In this document: one piece after another, positions 9,248 to 16,866 of the stretch
Layout: each line of letters starts with the position of its first letter
Position numbering within the stretch: the stretch's first letter is position 1
Origin: an uncultured Coriobacteriaceae bacterium
Lineage (GTDB): Bacteria; Actinomycetota; Coriobacteriia; Coriobacteriales; Coriobacteriaceae
NCBI GenBank assembly: GCA_944319885.1
Contig: CALUFC010000002.1
Span: forward strand, 62,001-126,000
Length of the DNA: 64,000 bases
Direction of reading: 5' to 3'
The notes under the pieces: generated by a model
Database searches by the model: none
Told to the model about the DNA's origin: nothing
The model's input: only the letters and a program-made list of their open reading frames with translations
Position numbers and translations under genes: made by a program

Positions 9248-9392
9248 ATCAGGCATAGAACATGGTTTTCTGCCGCCTAAATCCAGCAGGAAACGCCCAT
9301 CAGGCACCAAAACGGTGCTCAAAACGAATGCATATGCCCGCTCGTAACCCATAGGTCCGCCTTCGTGACCATCGAAGCGGGTGTGCTACGAA

Positions 9393-9417
9393 AACACAAC
9401 GGAAATCTGTTTGTGTT
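9393..9417 (-). terminator. Terminator-like hairpin after the RyR-kinase gene
   Basis: Read on the minus strand, AACACAA pairs with TTGTGTT across an 11-nt loop and is followed by a short T-run. It lies about 40 bp beyond the stop codon of the kinase-RyR gene. The stem is short, so confidence is moderate. Confidence 0.45.
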
Positions 9418-9459
9418 GCGCGCCATGACGCCGCGCGGGCAATAACGGCGACCGAGCGG

Positions 9460-10914
9460 CTAGCGTACGATGGCAAGGTCAACCTGGGCCAGCAAACGCG
9501 GGATATCGCGCACATGCGCCCGATTGTACTCACGCGACGCCTCATCGAGCTCGCTGTACGGCACGAGCGCGTTGCTGATGCGGCGCTCCACATCCTTCAC
9601 CGGTCCGTATGTCCATCCCGCGTCGCGACGCTCCCGGCACCAACGCCGATGCTCAAGGTAGGCGAGATACTCAACCTCTTCGGGCGCAAATCGCTCGATG
9701 CGGCGAGCCGGATCGGCACGATCCGCCGCAACGATCGAGCAGCCGATGGCATGCACCTTCGCCGGGATGTCGCGCACCTGCGCGGCCGTGGAATCGGCCA
9801 GCACGTCGGGCTGGGCCTCGAGCGTTGCAAAGGCCACCGCCGCTCCCGTTGCACGCGTCTGATCGATATAGCGTCGGTACGCCTGCTGGGTGAGGCCGTC
9901 CATCGCACCGTACATCTTGGTTTCCGGCCGCCTCCGTGCCAGCAGCGCGCGGTCATAGGCGTCGAGATATCCACCGTGATGAATCGTGTCCCGCGCAAAG
10001 GCGAGCAGCTCGGGATCGGGGAACGCCTGCGCATCGACGCGCGGCAGGCAGAGCTCGCGCGCACGCGGCTCGATATCGAGCTCATGGTCGATATGGCGCG
10101 CGAATAGCGAGCCGTCTGATACATAGGCAACAAGCGGCCACGCACCCTGCAGGCGAGCGAGGTCGTTGGGATCCGCCGCATCGATATGTTGTCCCGTCGT
10201 CACCTCGAACTGCAGCGCCGCGAAATACGCCATGTCGATCATGAGCGGGGTTATGCCAGCGGGATCGATGCGCACGCCCATCGAGGCGGGGATGCCCAAA
10301 AACAAGCTGGTATACGGCTCGTTGCGATAACGGATGCAACTCTGTGCCGCGATGGCCGAGAGCTCGAAATCGATAATCGTGGCATGCAGGTCTTCCGGCG
10401 CGGGGCCGTAGCGCTTCACACACACGTTCGCCGCGCGCAGATCGCGGTGGAACACGTGGTTGGCATGCATGTTGGCAAGCTGCACGAGCACGTCGAAGCA
10501 TATCTTGCGTGCCTCGCGAGCACGCGTATCGGTATCGGGCGGCGCGAGCGGCGCAGCTGGACCTCCCTCGGCATCGATGGGCGCACCGTCGAAGATGGCG
10601 CGCTCGAGTGAAACGCCGGCGTACTCTTCGACGAGCGCAAGCTGTTGCCCGCGTGGGCCATGGCTCACATAGGGGCAAAGCAGCCGCGGGCCCACGCCGA
10701 TCACGCCGTTGCGTGCCAAGCAGGCGACTTCCGTTGCGTACGACGCCGCCGCTGTGTCGCGAAACACCGCCAATACCGCATCGGTACGCGCGCCCGCCGC
10801 ATCAACGAAGGTACCGCGATGCAGCACCTTGCGTTCTGAGGAGACCACCGGCGCGATATCGGCCTGGTAAAAACTTCCAGCCTCACCCATGAACTTGATG
10901 GATGTCGCTCCCAC
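9460..10914 (-). CDS. Atypical protein kinase fused to a C-terminal RyR domain
   Basis: 484 residues, GTG start with AGGGG just upstream. The kinase half keeps the catalytic loop HRDLRAANVCV (HRD 156-158, Asn163) and an IIDFELS in place of DFG. The usual VAxK lysine appears lost: the matching strand reads DAVLAVFRD. It may therefore be a pseudokinase or use another lysine. The last 80 residues or so (EEVEYLAYLEHRRWCRERR, then GWTYGPVKD, LVPYSELDE and a closing DIPRLLA) carry the ryanodine-receptor repeat (RyR) signature. In bacteria RyR domains are proposed to be ligand or nucleotide sensors in conflict systems. It is 9 bp downstream of the FHA gene on the same strand. What it senses is unknown. 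Confidence 0.8.
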   Translation of the reverse strand: MGATSIKFMGEAGSFYQADIAPVVSSERKVLHRGTFVDAAGARTDAVLAVFRDTAAASYATEVACLARNGVIGVGPRLLCPYVSHGPRGQQLALVEEYAGVSLERAIFDGAPIDAEGGPAAPLAPPDTDTRAREARKICFDVLVQLANMHANHVFHRDLRAANVCVKRYGPAPEDLHATIIDFELSAIAAQSCIRYRNEPYTSLFLGIPASMGVRIDPAGITPLMIDMAYFAALQFEVTTGQHIDAADPNDLARLQGAWPLVAYVSDGSLFARHIDHELDIEPRARELCLPRVDAQAFPDPELLAFARDTIHHGGYLDAYDRALLARRRPETKMYGAMDGLTQQAYRRYIDQTRATGAAVAFATLEAQPDVLADSTAAQVRDIPAKVHAIGCSIVAADRADPARRIERFAPEEVEYLAYLEHRRWCRERRDAGWTYGPVKDVERRISNALVPYSELDEASREYNRAHVRDIPRLLAQVDLAIVR

Positions 10915-10923
10915 AAGGCACCC

Positions 10924-12345
10924 CTACAGCACGTCGAATTCCGAGTCGCCGAGGTAGAGCCTATCGCCGCGCATGAGCGGCGCGCTCGGCACCTCGCCTT
11001 CACGCTCGTGGGTTCCCAGATACACCCGCTCGCCGGTTGCACGCTGAACGATCGTGCCGTTGCTCGACGCAAGATCGACGGCGAACACCGTGCCGTCAAC
11101 GGCATAGATGCCCACATGGCGCGCAGAGTCCGCCGGCAGATCGGTGGGATAGAAGTTCTCGCTGCTCTCGGCGGCACGCGCCTCCTCTGAAGCGGCGAAT
11201 GCAGCAGCCGCATCTTGAGAGGCCGGCAAGGCCCGGACCTCGCCACCACATTCGCGACCGATGATAACGATAAGCTCGGAACCCTGCTCTGGCAGCGCAT
11301 CGAGATTCACAAGACGCACCGTATAAGCCCTGTTCCCCGGCAGCAGCTGCCGGATGAGCGCCTCGCCGCGCCCGCGTTCGAGTACGCCGGCAACCGCGAG
11401 CTCGCGCGGAACAAACGGCGCGATCTCGGTGCGCGCCAGCTCGTCGGCATAGCAGTTCTTGAGCGCACGCTTAGGACCAAAGAACGCGCTGATAACAACG
11501 TTGTAGATCATGGCGCCCTTGTGCGCGTTCCACAGCGAGCTGCAGGTGTAGAACGAGTCTCGGTATGCATCGAACGATTCGAGCGTGGTGTTCTCGAAAT
11601 ACCGCACCGTCGCCTCATGGTAACCCGCGCGCCTGAAGGCGTCCGCCAGACGTGCCACGAGTTCTTCCACCGGCGGCCGGCCCAGTGCGGGATCGTCCTC
11701 AAACCGATCCCATAGGTCGAGACCCCACAGGAGGGTGTCCTGGCCCCGCTCGGTCTGCATGATCTTCTTGAATGCATCGGCACCAGGCGTCATGTGCTGG
11801 TAGCGCGCCTGGTCGCGCTTCGTTCGCTCCAGGAATCGGTCGAGTTCGGCGTCGTCGAACACATCGGTATACTGCTCACGCATCGCAGCGATGAGCTTCA
11901 TGGTCTTGTTGTCGTAATCGACGGGCGGCCATCCATGGCAGAAATCACGCCGGAGCTTGTCGTCGCCCTTTTCGCTCAAACGCAGCGGTGAGTTTCCGTA
12001 GCTCTCGCGCGCCTTCTGGAGGCGTGCGCCTGAAAGCTCCTCAAGGTCGATGTTTTTACCCTGGAACGCCGAGGCGCCGAACTCCGCCAACGCGCAGCGA
12101 AACACCAGCTGCCGCTCGGGATTGGCTACAAGCCGCGCGGAGAAGACGCTCTCGGGCAGCACGCCCACCAGCGCATTGCGGTTGAAAAGCGCGCGCTCGA
12201 CGAACATCTGGGCATCGGAAACATGCTCGATACTCGTAGGCCCGCCGCCCAGCTCGCGATCGCTCCGGTACGCGCGCGTGGTGTCCTTGAACCCACCGGG
12301 CAATTCGTACAGCGCGTCCCGCAAAACAATCAGGGACTCGAGCAT
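10924..12345 (-). CDS. Large protein with C-terminal FHA domain
   Basis: 473 residues with a strong GGAGGT ribosome site. The final 115 or so residues form a forkhead-associated domain: LIVIIGRE at the start, ARH for the S-x-x-H loop, and VFAVDLASSNGTIV for the conserved D-x-x-S-x-N-G-T. An Ala/Ser-rich insertion of about 40 residues sits between the GR and the serine loop. The N-terminal 350 residues are mixed alpha/beta with conserved-looking aromatic segments (ENTTLESFDAYRDSFYTC), and I do not recognise them. FHA domains bind phosphothreonine, so this protein is a likely reader of marks set by the neighbouring kinases. It is 9 bp from both the PP2C-like gene upstream and the kinase-RyR gene downstream. 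Confidence 0.8.
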   Translation of the reverse strand: MLESLIVLRDALYELPGGFKDTTRAYRSDRELGGGPTSIEHVSDAQMFVERALFNRNALVGVLPESVFSARLVANPERQLVFRCALAEFGASAFQGKNIDLEELSGARLQKARESYGNSPLRLSEKGDDKLRRDFCHGWPPVDYDNKTMKLIAAMREQYTDVFDDAELDRFLERTKRDQARYQHMTPGADAFKKIMQTERGQDTLLWGLDLWDRFEDDPALGRPPVEELVARLADAFRRAGYHEATVRYFENTTLESFDAYRDSFYTCSSLWNAHKGAMIYNVVISAFFGPKRALKNCYADELARTEIAPFVPRELAVAGVLERGRGEALIRQLLPGNRAYTVRLVNLDALPEQGSELIVIIGRECGGEVRALPASQDAAAAFAASEEARAAESSENFYPTDLPADSARHVGIYAVDGTVFAVDLASSNGTIVQRATGERVYLGTHEREGEVPSAPLMRGDRLYLGDSEFDVL

Positions 12346-12354
12346 GGCACCTCC

Positions 12355-12939
12355 CTAGGACAGCCGGATCACCACGGCCGCCGCACCTGCCTTCTCCCCA
12401 TGGGCGCCTGCCGCCGCCACGAGTGCGGCGGACGCATGCTCTGGCGTCTGCGCCTCCAAGCAGATGCGCTCGATCGCAGGTGCCGAAAGATGCCCCCATA
12501 GCTCGTTCGTCATGAGCACAAGATAGCGGTCTGCAGCCGTTATGCTGACAGTATACCGTTCAATCGTTGCCAACGTGAGGCGACCCGAACCGACATAGCA
12601 CCAGAGCCTTTGCCGCGGCCCCAGCTGCGGCGCGAACAGAAAGCGCACGCCGCGAACGCCCACGATGGCGCCCATGGTGTCGCCCGCGTTGGCAAGCTCG
12701 ATACACCCAGCGCCGCCCCACATGGCAATGCACGCCGAGCCCCTCTGCCCGCGCCGGCTCAGCAGCTCGTCGGCACGAAGTAGAAGGCGCGCGGAAAGAT
12801 CGCCCCTGCTCGAAGCGAAGATTCGCACGGTGCACGCGCGTGCGCTGGCGCCTCCATCCCCGCTGAACAGGCATGCGCCATCTGCACGGTGCGCGTCCGC
12901 GATGCCGATTCCCGTTGTTTGGATGAGCGCCTGCTGCAT
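12355..12939 (-). CDS. Degenerate PP2C-like protein
   Basis: 194 residues, ATG at 12939. The C-terminal half shows the PP2C core pattern: CIELANAGDTMGAIV (compare ANxGDSRAxL), then YLVLMTNELWGHLS, where active enzymes read DGLWGxxS, then a closing alternating helix/strand. The metal-binding Asp-Gly is replaced by Asn-Glu, and the N-terminal first metal site is not recognisable, so the protein may bind phosphoproteins without hydrolysing them. The upstream frame to 13248 is a shadow of the next gene. It is probably the first gene of the PP2C-like/FHA/kinase-RyR unit. The start is uncertain because the ribosome site (GGGGGCG) is weak. Confidence 0.7.
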   Translation of the reverse strand: MQQALIQTTGIGIADAHRADGACLFSGDGGASARACTVRIFASSRGDLSARLLLRADELLSRRGQRGSACIAMWGGAGCIELANAGDTMGAIVGVRGVRFLFAPQLGPRQRLWCYVGSGRLTLATIERYTVSITAADRYLVLMTNELWGHLSAPAIERICLEAQTPEHASAALVAAAGAHGEKAGAAAVVIRLS

Positions 12940-13016
12940 GTTCGCCCCCGTTCGCCCTTGCATGCCGCAAGCGTACGCCGCGCCGCCGCTCCCGCTTGCG
13001 CAAGCGCGGCATACGA

Positions 13017-13049
13017 AACGCCCCCTGCAGCAAAGCTCCAGAGGGCGTT
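13017..13049 (-). terminator. Probable terminator of the lacC gene
   Basis: AACGCCC at 13017-13023 pairs with GGGCGTT at 13043-13049. Read leftward, the stem ends in TTTCGT. It lies about 50 bp beyond the lacC stop codon and before the PP2C-like gene. Confidence 0.5.
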
Positions 13050-13099
13050 GCCAATCAAGAACGCATCGCGCGGCAGCCGCACGCAACGCAGGCTGCGCG

Positions 13100-14035
13100 C
13101 TATACCTCGGCAACCTCGATGCCGCCGAAGACCTCGTCCCAGTGCTCGATGGCGAGGTGGCCGGTCTGCGGATCCATCGCGTTGAGCTTGCCGCAGGTGT
13201 TGCCGTAGCGCAGCACGTCGACGTCATCCATGCCGGCGGCGATGGCATGCGCGAAGCCTGCGACCGTCGAGTCGCCCGAGCCGGTCGCGTTCACGGCCTC
13301 GATGGCCGGCGTGACCACGCGATAGCGCTTGTCACCATGGAAGGCCACAGCACCGGCGGCACCCATCGTCACGACCACCCATGCGACGCCCTGGAAACGC
13401 GGGTCCGCCGCAACGGCATCGCCTAGCTCGGCGGCCTGCTCGGTGGTAAACGAGGTGCCCAGCAGCCCGTTGATCTCGGTGAGGTTGGGCTTCACGAGCG
13501 TGGGTTTCACGGGCGCGGCGAGCGCCTCGTCGAGCGCCGCGCCCGAGGTGTCGAGCAGCACCGGCTTGCCGGCATCGACCGCCGTCCTCACCATGGCGGC
13601 ATAGGTAGACGCGGGAACGCCCTTCGGAAGGCTGCCGGAGATGGTCACGCAATCCGCCTGTGCAACGAGATCGGCGTAGTTGCCGAGAAACGCCTCGAGC
13701 TCCTCGGGCGAGATCTCGGGACCGCTCTCCAAAAGCTCGGTCTGATTGCCGTCGTGCAGCAGCGCGATGCACGTGCGCGCCTCGCCGGCGATCGGCGTGA
13801 AACGATGGGGAATCCCATCGGCATCCATAAGCTCGGAGAGATAGGCGCCGGCATGACCGCCCAAAAGACCCGTCGCCACCACGTCGTCACCCAGCTGCAC
13901 GAGCACGCGACTCACGTTGAGCCCCTTGCCGCCGGCCGTCTTGGCGGGCGTCACGCGGTTGACATCGTCGATAACAAGATGCTCGACCTCGTAGCGCGTG
14001 TCGATCGACGGATTCATGGTTACGGTGAGAATCAT
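13100..14035 (-). CDS. lacC: Tagatose-6-phosphate kinase / 1-phosphofructokinase (PfkB family)
   Basis: 311-residue cytoplasmic kinase. It probably makes tagatose 1,6-bisphosphate from tagatose 6-phosphate. The LacC/FruK-type N-terminus MILTVTMNPSIDTRY is followed by KTAGGKGLNVSRVL, HDGNQTELLESGPE, and the catalytic ATGSGDSTVAGFAHAI near residue 255. The length is normal. The 5' region has a TACAAT (14111-14116, minus) and a GC-rich hairpin around 14051-14072 close to the start. It is divergent from galactokinase and follows the aga-type genes, which produce tagatose 6-phosphate through AgaS. FruK activity cannot be excluded. No tagatose-bisphosphate aldolase is in the window. Confidence 0.88.
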   Translation of the reverse strand: MILTVTMNPSIDTRYEVEHLVIDDVNRVTPAKTAGGKGLNVSRVLVQLGDDVVATGLLGGHAGAYLSELMDADGIPHRFTPIAGEARTCIALLHDGNQTELLESGPEISPEELEAFLGNYADLVAQADCVTISGSLPKGVPASTYAAMVRTAVDAGKPVLLDTSGAALDEALAAPVKPTLVKPNLTEINGLLGTSFTTEQAAELGDAVAADPRFQGVAWVVVTMGAAGAVAFHGDKRYRVVTPAIEAVNATGSGDSTVAGFAHAIAAGMDDVDVLRYGNTCGKLNAMDPQTGHLAIEHWDEVFGGIEVAEV

Positions 14036-14203
14036 TCGACCTCCATCTCAGCCCGGCGGCGCGCGCCGGGCAAGAAACACATAACGTTTCACATAGAGTC
14101 CCCAGATACGATTGTATCCCTAAACACCCGTCAGGCCCTAGTGCCCGATCGGCAATCTCGCTACCGTTCATCCCCCGCGCACCGCATACCTCTCCCAAGG
14201 CAC

Positions 14204-14209
14204 TACAAT
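14204..14209 (+). promoter_or_regulatory. Possible -10 box of galK
   Basis: TACAAT lies about 50 bp upstream of the galactokinase start, in the 222-bp divergent lacC/galK region. A matching TACAAT for lacC sits on the other strand at 14111-14116. No clear -35 was found for either. Confidence 0.35.
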
Positions 14210-14257
14210 CATCTTAGACACCCCTGTGTTGAGGGGGACATCGCAGGAGGGAGCAGT

Positions 14258-15475
14258 ATGCTAACCGAACACGAAGCCCGCAACCTATACCTTGAGACCT
14301 TTGGAGACCCTGCTGGTGCGAAGATGCTCACCGTGCATGCGCCCGCACGTTCCGAGATTGCCGGAAACCATACCGATCATGAGGGGGGATGCGTGATCGC
14401 CGGCGCCCTCAACGCCTCGATCGACGGCGCGGCGGCGCTGAACGGCACCGACACCATCAACGTGACGAGCAAGGGCTTCGGCTCGCTCTCCATCGCGCTC
14501 GACGACCTCTCGGTCCACGACGACGAGCACAACACCGCCGCCGCCTTCGTGCGCGGCGTGGCACATGAGATGCTGCAGACGGGGCGCGAGCCGCAGGGCT
14601 TCAACCTCGCGCTCTCGACCACCATCCCCTCGGGCGCGGGGCTCTCCTCCTCCGGCGCTTTCGAGGCCACGCTCGCGCGCACCATGGGCATGCTCTGGGA
14701 CGGCCCCTATCTTGGCCCCGCCGAGCTCGCGTTTCTCTGCCAGCGCGTGGAGCACACCTACTTCGGCAAGCCCTGCGGCCTCATGGATCAGCTCTCGGTG
14801 ATTCTGGGCGGCCTCTCGTTCATGGATTTCTCCGATCCCAACCGACCCACCAACGAGGTGCTCGACGCAAACTTCGAGTCGTTTGGACACGCGCTCTTCC
14901 TCATCGATGTGGGATGCGACCACACGCAATTCAACTACGAGTACGTCCAGGTTGCCCGCGAGATGCAGATGGTTGCCGAGCAGCTGGGCAAGACGCGTCT
15001 GTGCGAGGTTGCTGAGGACGACTTCGACGATGCGGTGCCGCAGCTGCGTGAGCGCCTGGGAGACCGCGCCGTGCTGCGCGCCATCCACTTCTGGCGTGAG
15101 AACCGCCTCGTCAAAGAGCGCTGGCGCGCGCTGAAGTCGGGTGATTTCCGCACGTTCCTCGAGCGCACCAAGGAATCTGGCGCGAGCTCGGCGATGTTCT
15201 TGCAAAACATCTCGACCGGCGGCACCTACCAGCCCGCCATGGTGGTCATCGGCATGGCCCAGCGTGCGCTCGGCAGCTATGGCGCGGCGCGCATCCACGG
15301 CGGCGGCTTCGGCGGCACCGTGCAGGCGTTCGTCCCGCTCGACATGGCCGACACATTCCAGGAGCGCATGGACGGCTGGCTGGGTGAAGGTGCCTGCCGG
15401 AAGTACGAGATCTCCCCCATGGGCACATACGCCGTATGGTGGGACGAGAGCAAGAACCTCGATCGTCCCCTGTAA
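14258..15475 (+). CDS. galK: Galactokinase
   Basis: 405-residue GHMP kinase that phosphorylates galactose at C1, the first step of the Leloir pathway. Visible motifs are ARSEIAGNHTDHEGG (the galactokinase signature with the substrate-binding Glu/His/Asp), the ATP-binding loop TTIPSGAGLSSSGAFE, CGLMDQLSV with the catalytic Asp, and the late GGGFGGTVQAFV motif. The start was fixed by GGAGG at 14246-14250. The usual arginine before the glutamate-containing signature is kept (ARSE). It stands alone on the plus strand with its own strong terminator. No galT or galE is visible in the window. Confidence 0.95.
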   Translation: MLTEHEARNLYLETFGDPAGAKMLTVHAPARSEIAGNHTDHEGGCVIAGALNASIDGAAALNGTDTINVTSKGFGSLSIALDDLSVHDDEHNTAAAFVRGVAHEMLQTGREPQGFNLALSTTIPSGAGLSSSGAFEATLARTMGMLWDGPYLGPAELAFLCQRVEHTYFGKPCGLMDQLSVILGGLSFMDFSDPNRPTNEVLDANFESFGHALFLIDVGCDHTQFNYEYVQVAREMQMVAEQLGKTRLCEVAEDDFDDAVPQLRERLGDRAVLRAIHFWRENRLVKERWRALKSGDFRTFLERTKESGASSAMFLQNISTGGTYQPAMVVIGMAQRALGSYGAARIHGGGFGGTVQAFVPLDMADTFQERMDGWLGEGACRKYEISPMGTYAVWWDESKNLDRPL

Positions 15476-15495
15476 GCCATCAGCGCGCACACAGA

Positions 15496-15537
15496 ACGCG
15501 GCGGCCCGCCAGCAAGGCGAGCCGCCGCGTTTTTTTT
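15496..15537 (+). terminator. Rho-independent terminator of galK
   Basis: ACGCGGCGGC pairs with GCCGCCGCGT, with a further four inner pairs and a 5-nt loop. It is followed by eight T residues (15530-15537). It starts 20 bp after the galK stop. Confidence 0.92.
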
Positions 15538-15554
15538 GCTCTGTTGCCCGCAGG

Positions 15555-16727
15555 CTATGCGTTCACCGAGACACCGCCTACGATCGTGTCGTTCAGCGTC
15601 ATATCGGCATTGAAGATGGTGAGGTCGGCGGCGCGGCCCGGCTTGATGAAGCCCACCGTGTCATCGATGCGGGCAGAGCGCGCTGCGACCTCGGTGGCCA
15701 TGCGGATGGCCTGGTCGACGGTAGCAATCTGCCAGTCCACGAGATTCTTCACGCCGCGTGCGAGTGTGAGCACCGAACCGGCGATCGAGCCCGTGGTGCC
15801 GTCCTCCTTCACGATAAAGCAGAGGTTGTCCTTCATGACAACCGGCATGCCGCCCGAAACGTAGTTGCCCTCGGGCATGCCGCCGCAGATGAGGCAGTCG
15901 GTGATGGGCACGCAGTGCTGCCAACCCTTCGCGTCGATGAGCGCCTTGATGGCAGCCGGCACGACATGCTTGCCGTCGACGATGATCTCGGCGTAGGTGG
16001 AAGGCGTCGTCATGGCGCACCCGGTCACGCCCGGATCGCGATGATGCAGGCCGCGCTGGCCGTTATAGGTGTGCACAAAGCAGGTCGCGCCAGCGTTCAC
16101 CGCGGCGAGCGACTCGTCGTAGGTGGCGTCTGAGTGCCCGATCGCGGTCACCACGCCCTTTGCATCGAGCGCGGCGATGTAGTCGAGCGCACCGGGCTTT
16201 TCGGCGGCGAGCGCGCTCTTCACGATGCGGCCGCCCGCCTGCTCCTGCCAGCCATCGAACACGGCGACATCGGGATCGATCAAGAAGTCAGGGTTCTGCG
16301 CGCCCACGTGCGCCGTGGTGAAAAACGGCCCCTCGAGGAAGATGCCCGCCACACGGGCACCGCGGAAATCCTCGCCGCGACGATCGTCGGCCTCGGCGAT
16401 CGCAGCGCATGCACGGCCGATGTCCTCGACCGACTCGGTGAACGTGGTGGGCACCCACGCCGTGGTGCCGGACTTGGCGAGTGCGACGCTCGAGTCGTCG
16501 ATGGCATCGGGGTCGCAGTCAGTGGTGGCGTGGTTATGGAAGCCATGGATGTGCGTGTCCACGAGGCCGGGACCCACGATGCAGCCGGAGTAGTCCTTCA
16601 CCTCGACGCCCTCCGGGGCCTCGGGCGCCCAGCTCCCGAACACGCCGTCGGCGATCGTGAGGTAGCCGCCCTGCATGGTTGCCCCGGGGAGAACGAATCT
16701 ATCTGCCTTGATTGCATATGTAGCCAT
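15555..16727 (-). CDS. nagA: N-acetylglucosamine/N-acetylgalactosamine-6-phosphate deacetylase
   Basis: 390-residue amidohydrolase-fold deacetylase that removes acetate from an amino-sugar 6-phosphate. Seen are DTHIHGFHNH (metal-binding HxH and the following loop), IFLEGPFF with the metal-binding Glu, FVHTYNGQRGLHHRDPG, AIGHSDATYDE with a metal/catalytic His, and IVDGKHVVP. The length is typical of NagA. It is downstream of agaS and the PTS genes, all leftward. That suggests the real substrate may be GalNAc-6-P (AgaA activity), although the family name is NagA. Confidence 0.9.
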   Translation of the reverse strand: MATYAIKADRFVLPGATMQGGYLTIADGVFGSWAPEAPEGVEVKDYSGCIVGPGLVDTHIHGFHNHATTDCDPDAIDDSSVALAKSGTTAWVPTTFTESVEDIGRACAAIAEADDRRGEDFRGARVAGIFLEGPFFTTAHVGAQNPDFLIDPDVAVFDGWQEQAGGRIVKSALAAEKPGALDYIAALDAKGVVTAIGHSDATYDESLAAVNAGATCFVHTYNGQRGLHHRDPGVTGCAMTTPSTYAEIIVDGKHVVPAAIKALIDAKGWQHCVPITDCLICGGMPEGNYVSGGMPVVMKDNLCFIVKEDGTTGSIAGSVLTLARGVKNLVDWQIATVDQAIRMATEVAARSARIDDTVGFIKPGRAADLTIFNADMTLNDTIVGGVSVNA

Positions 16728-16819
16728 ATCCTGCTCCTTAGCTGAAGCCGGCTCTCGCGCCGGTTGCCTACCTAAGCGAATTCATACCCCGAATCGGAGG
16801 ACGGAGACGTTCGCAAACA

Positions 16820-16853
16820 CAGGGCGGGACATGCGCACGCACGTCCCGCCCTG
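16820..16853 (-). terminator. Hairpin between agaS and nagA
   Basis: An 11-bp perfect stem (16820-16830 with 16843-16853, core CAGGGCGGGAC) has a 12-nt loop. Read leftward it is followed by TGTGTTT. It is a weak terminator or RNA-stabilising hairpin between two genes of the same pathway. Confidence 0.6.
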
Positions 16854-16866
16854 CAACAAGTCGGTC

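Larger units (their letters stand above)
8902..9459. other. 558-bp intergenic region with hairpins, probable promoter of the VWA-PP2C-kinase unit
   Basis: No convincing gene. It holds a terminator-like hairpin near 9393-9417, a 13-bp inverted repeat at 9214-9247, and an AT-rich patch around 9100-9150 where a leftward promoter for the VWA gene would be expected. I could not fix a -35/-10 pair with confidence. The only open frame through it on + (9039-9347) has no ribosome site or recognisable protein features. Confidence 0.6.

Noticed and set aside
12940-13248. N-terminal extension of the PP2C-like gene into lacC
   Set aside because: This part is Arg/Ser/Ala shadow of the certain lacC gene and holds its terminator. 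A start at 12939 is more sensible.
15496-15530. Reading the galK terminator as bidirectional, also ending nagA transcripts
   Set aside because: On the minus strand the stem is followed by CTGTGTG, with no T-run.
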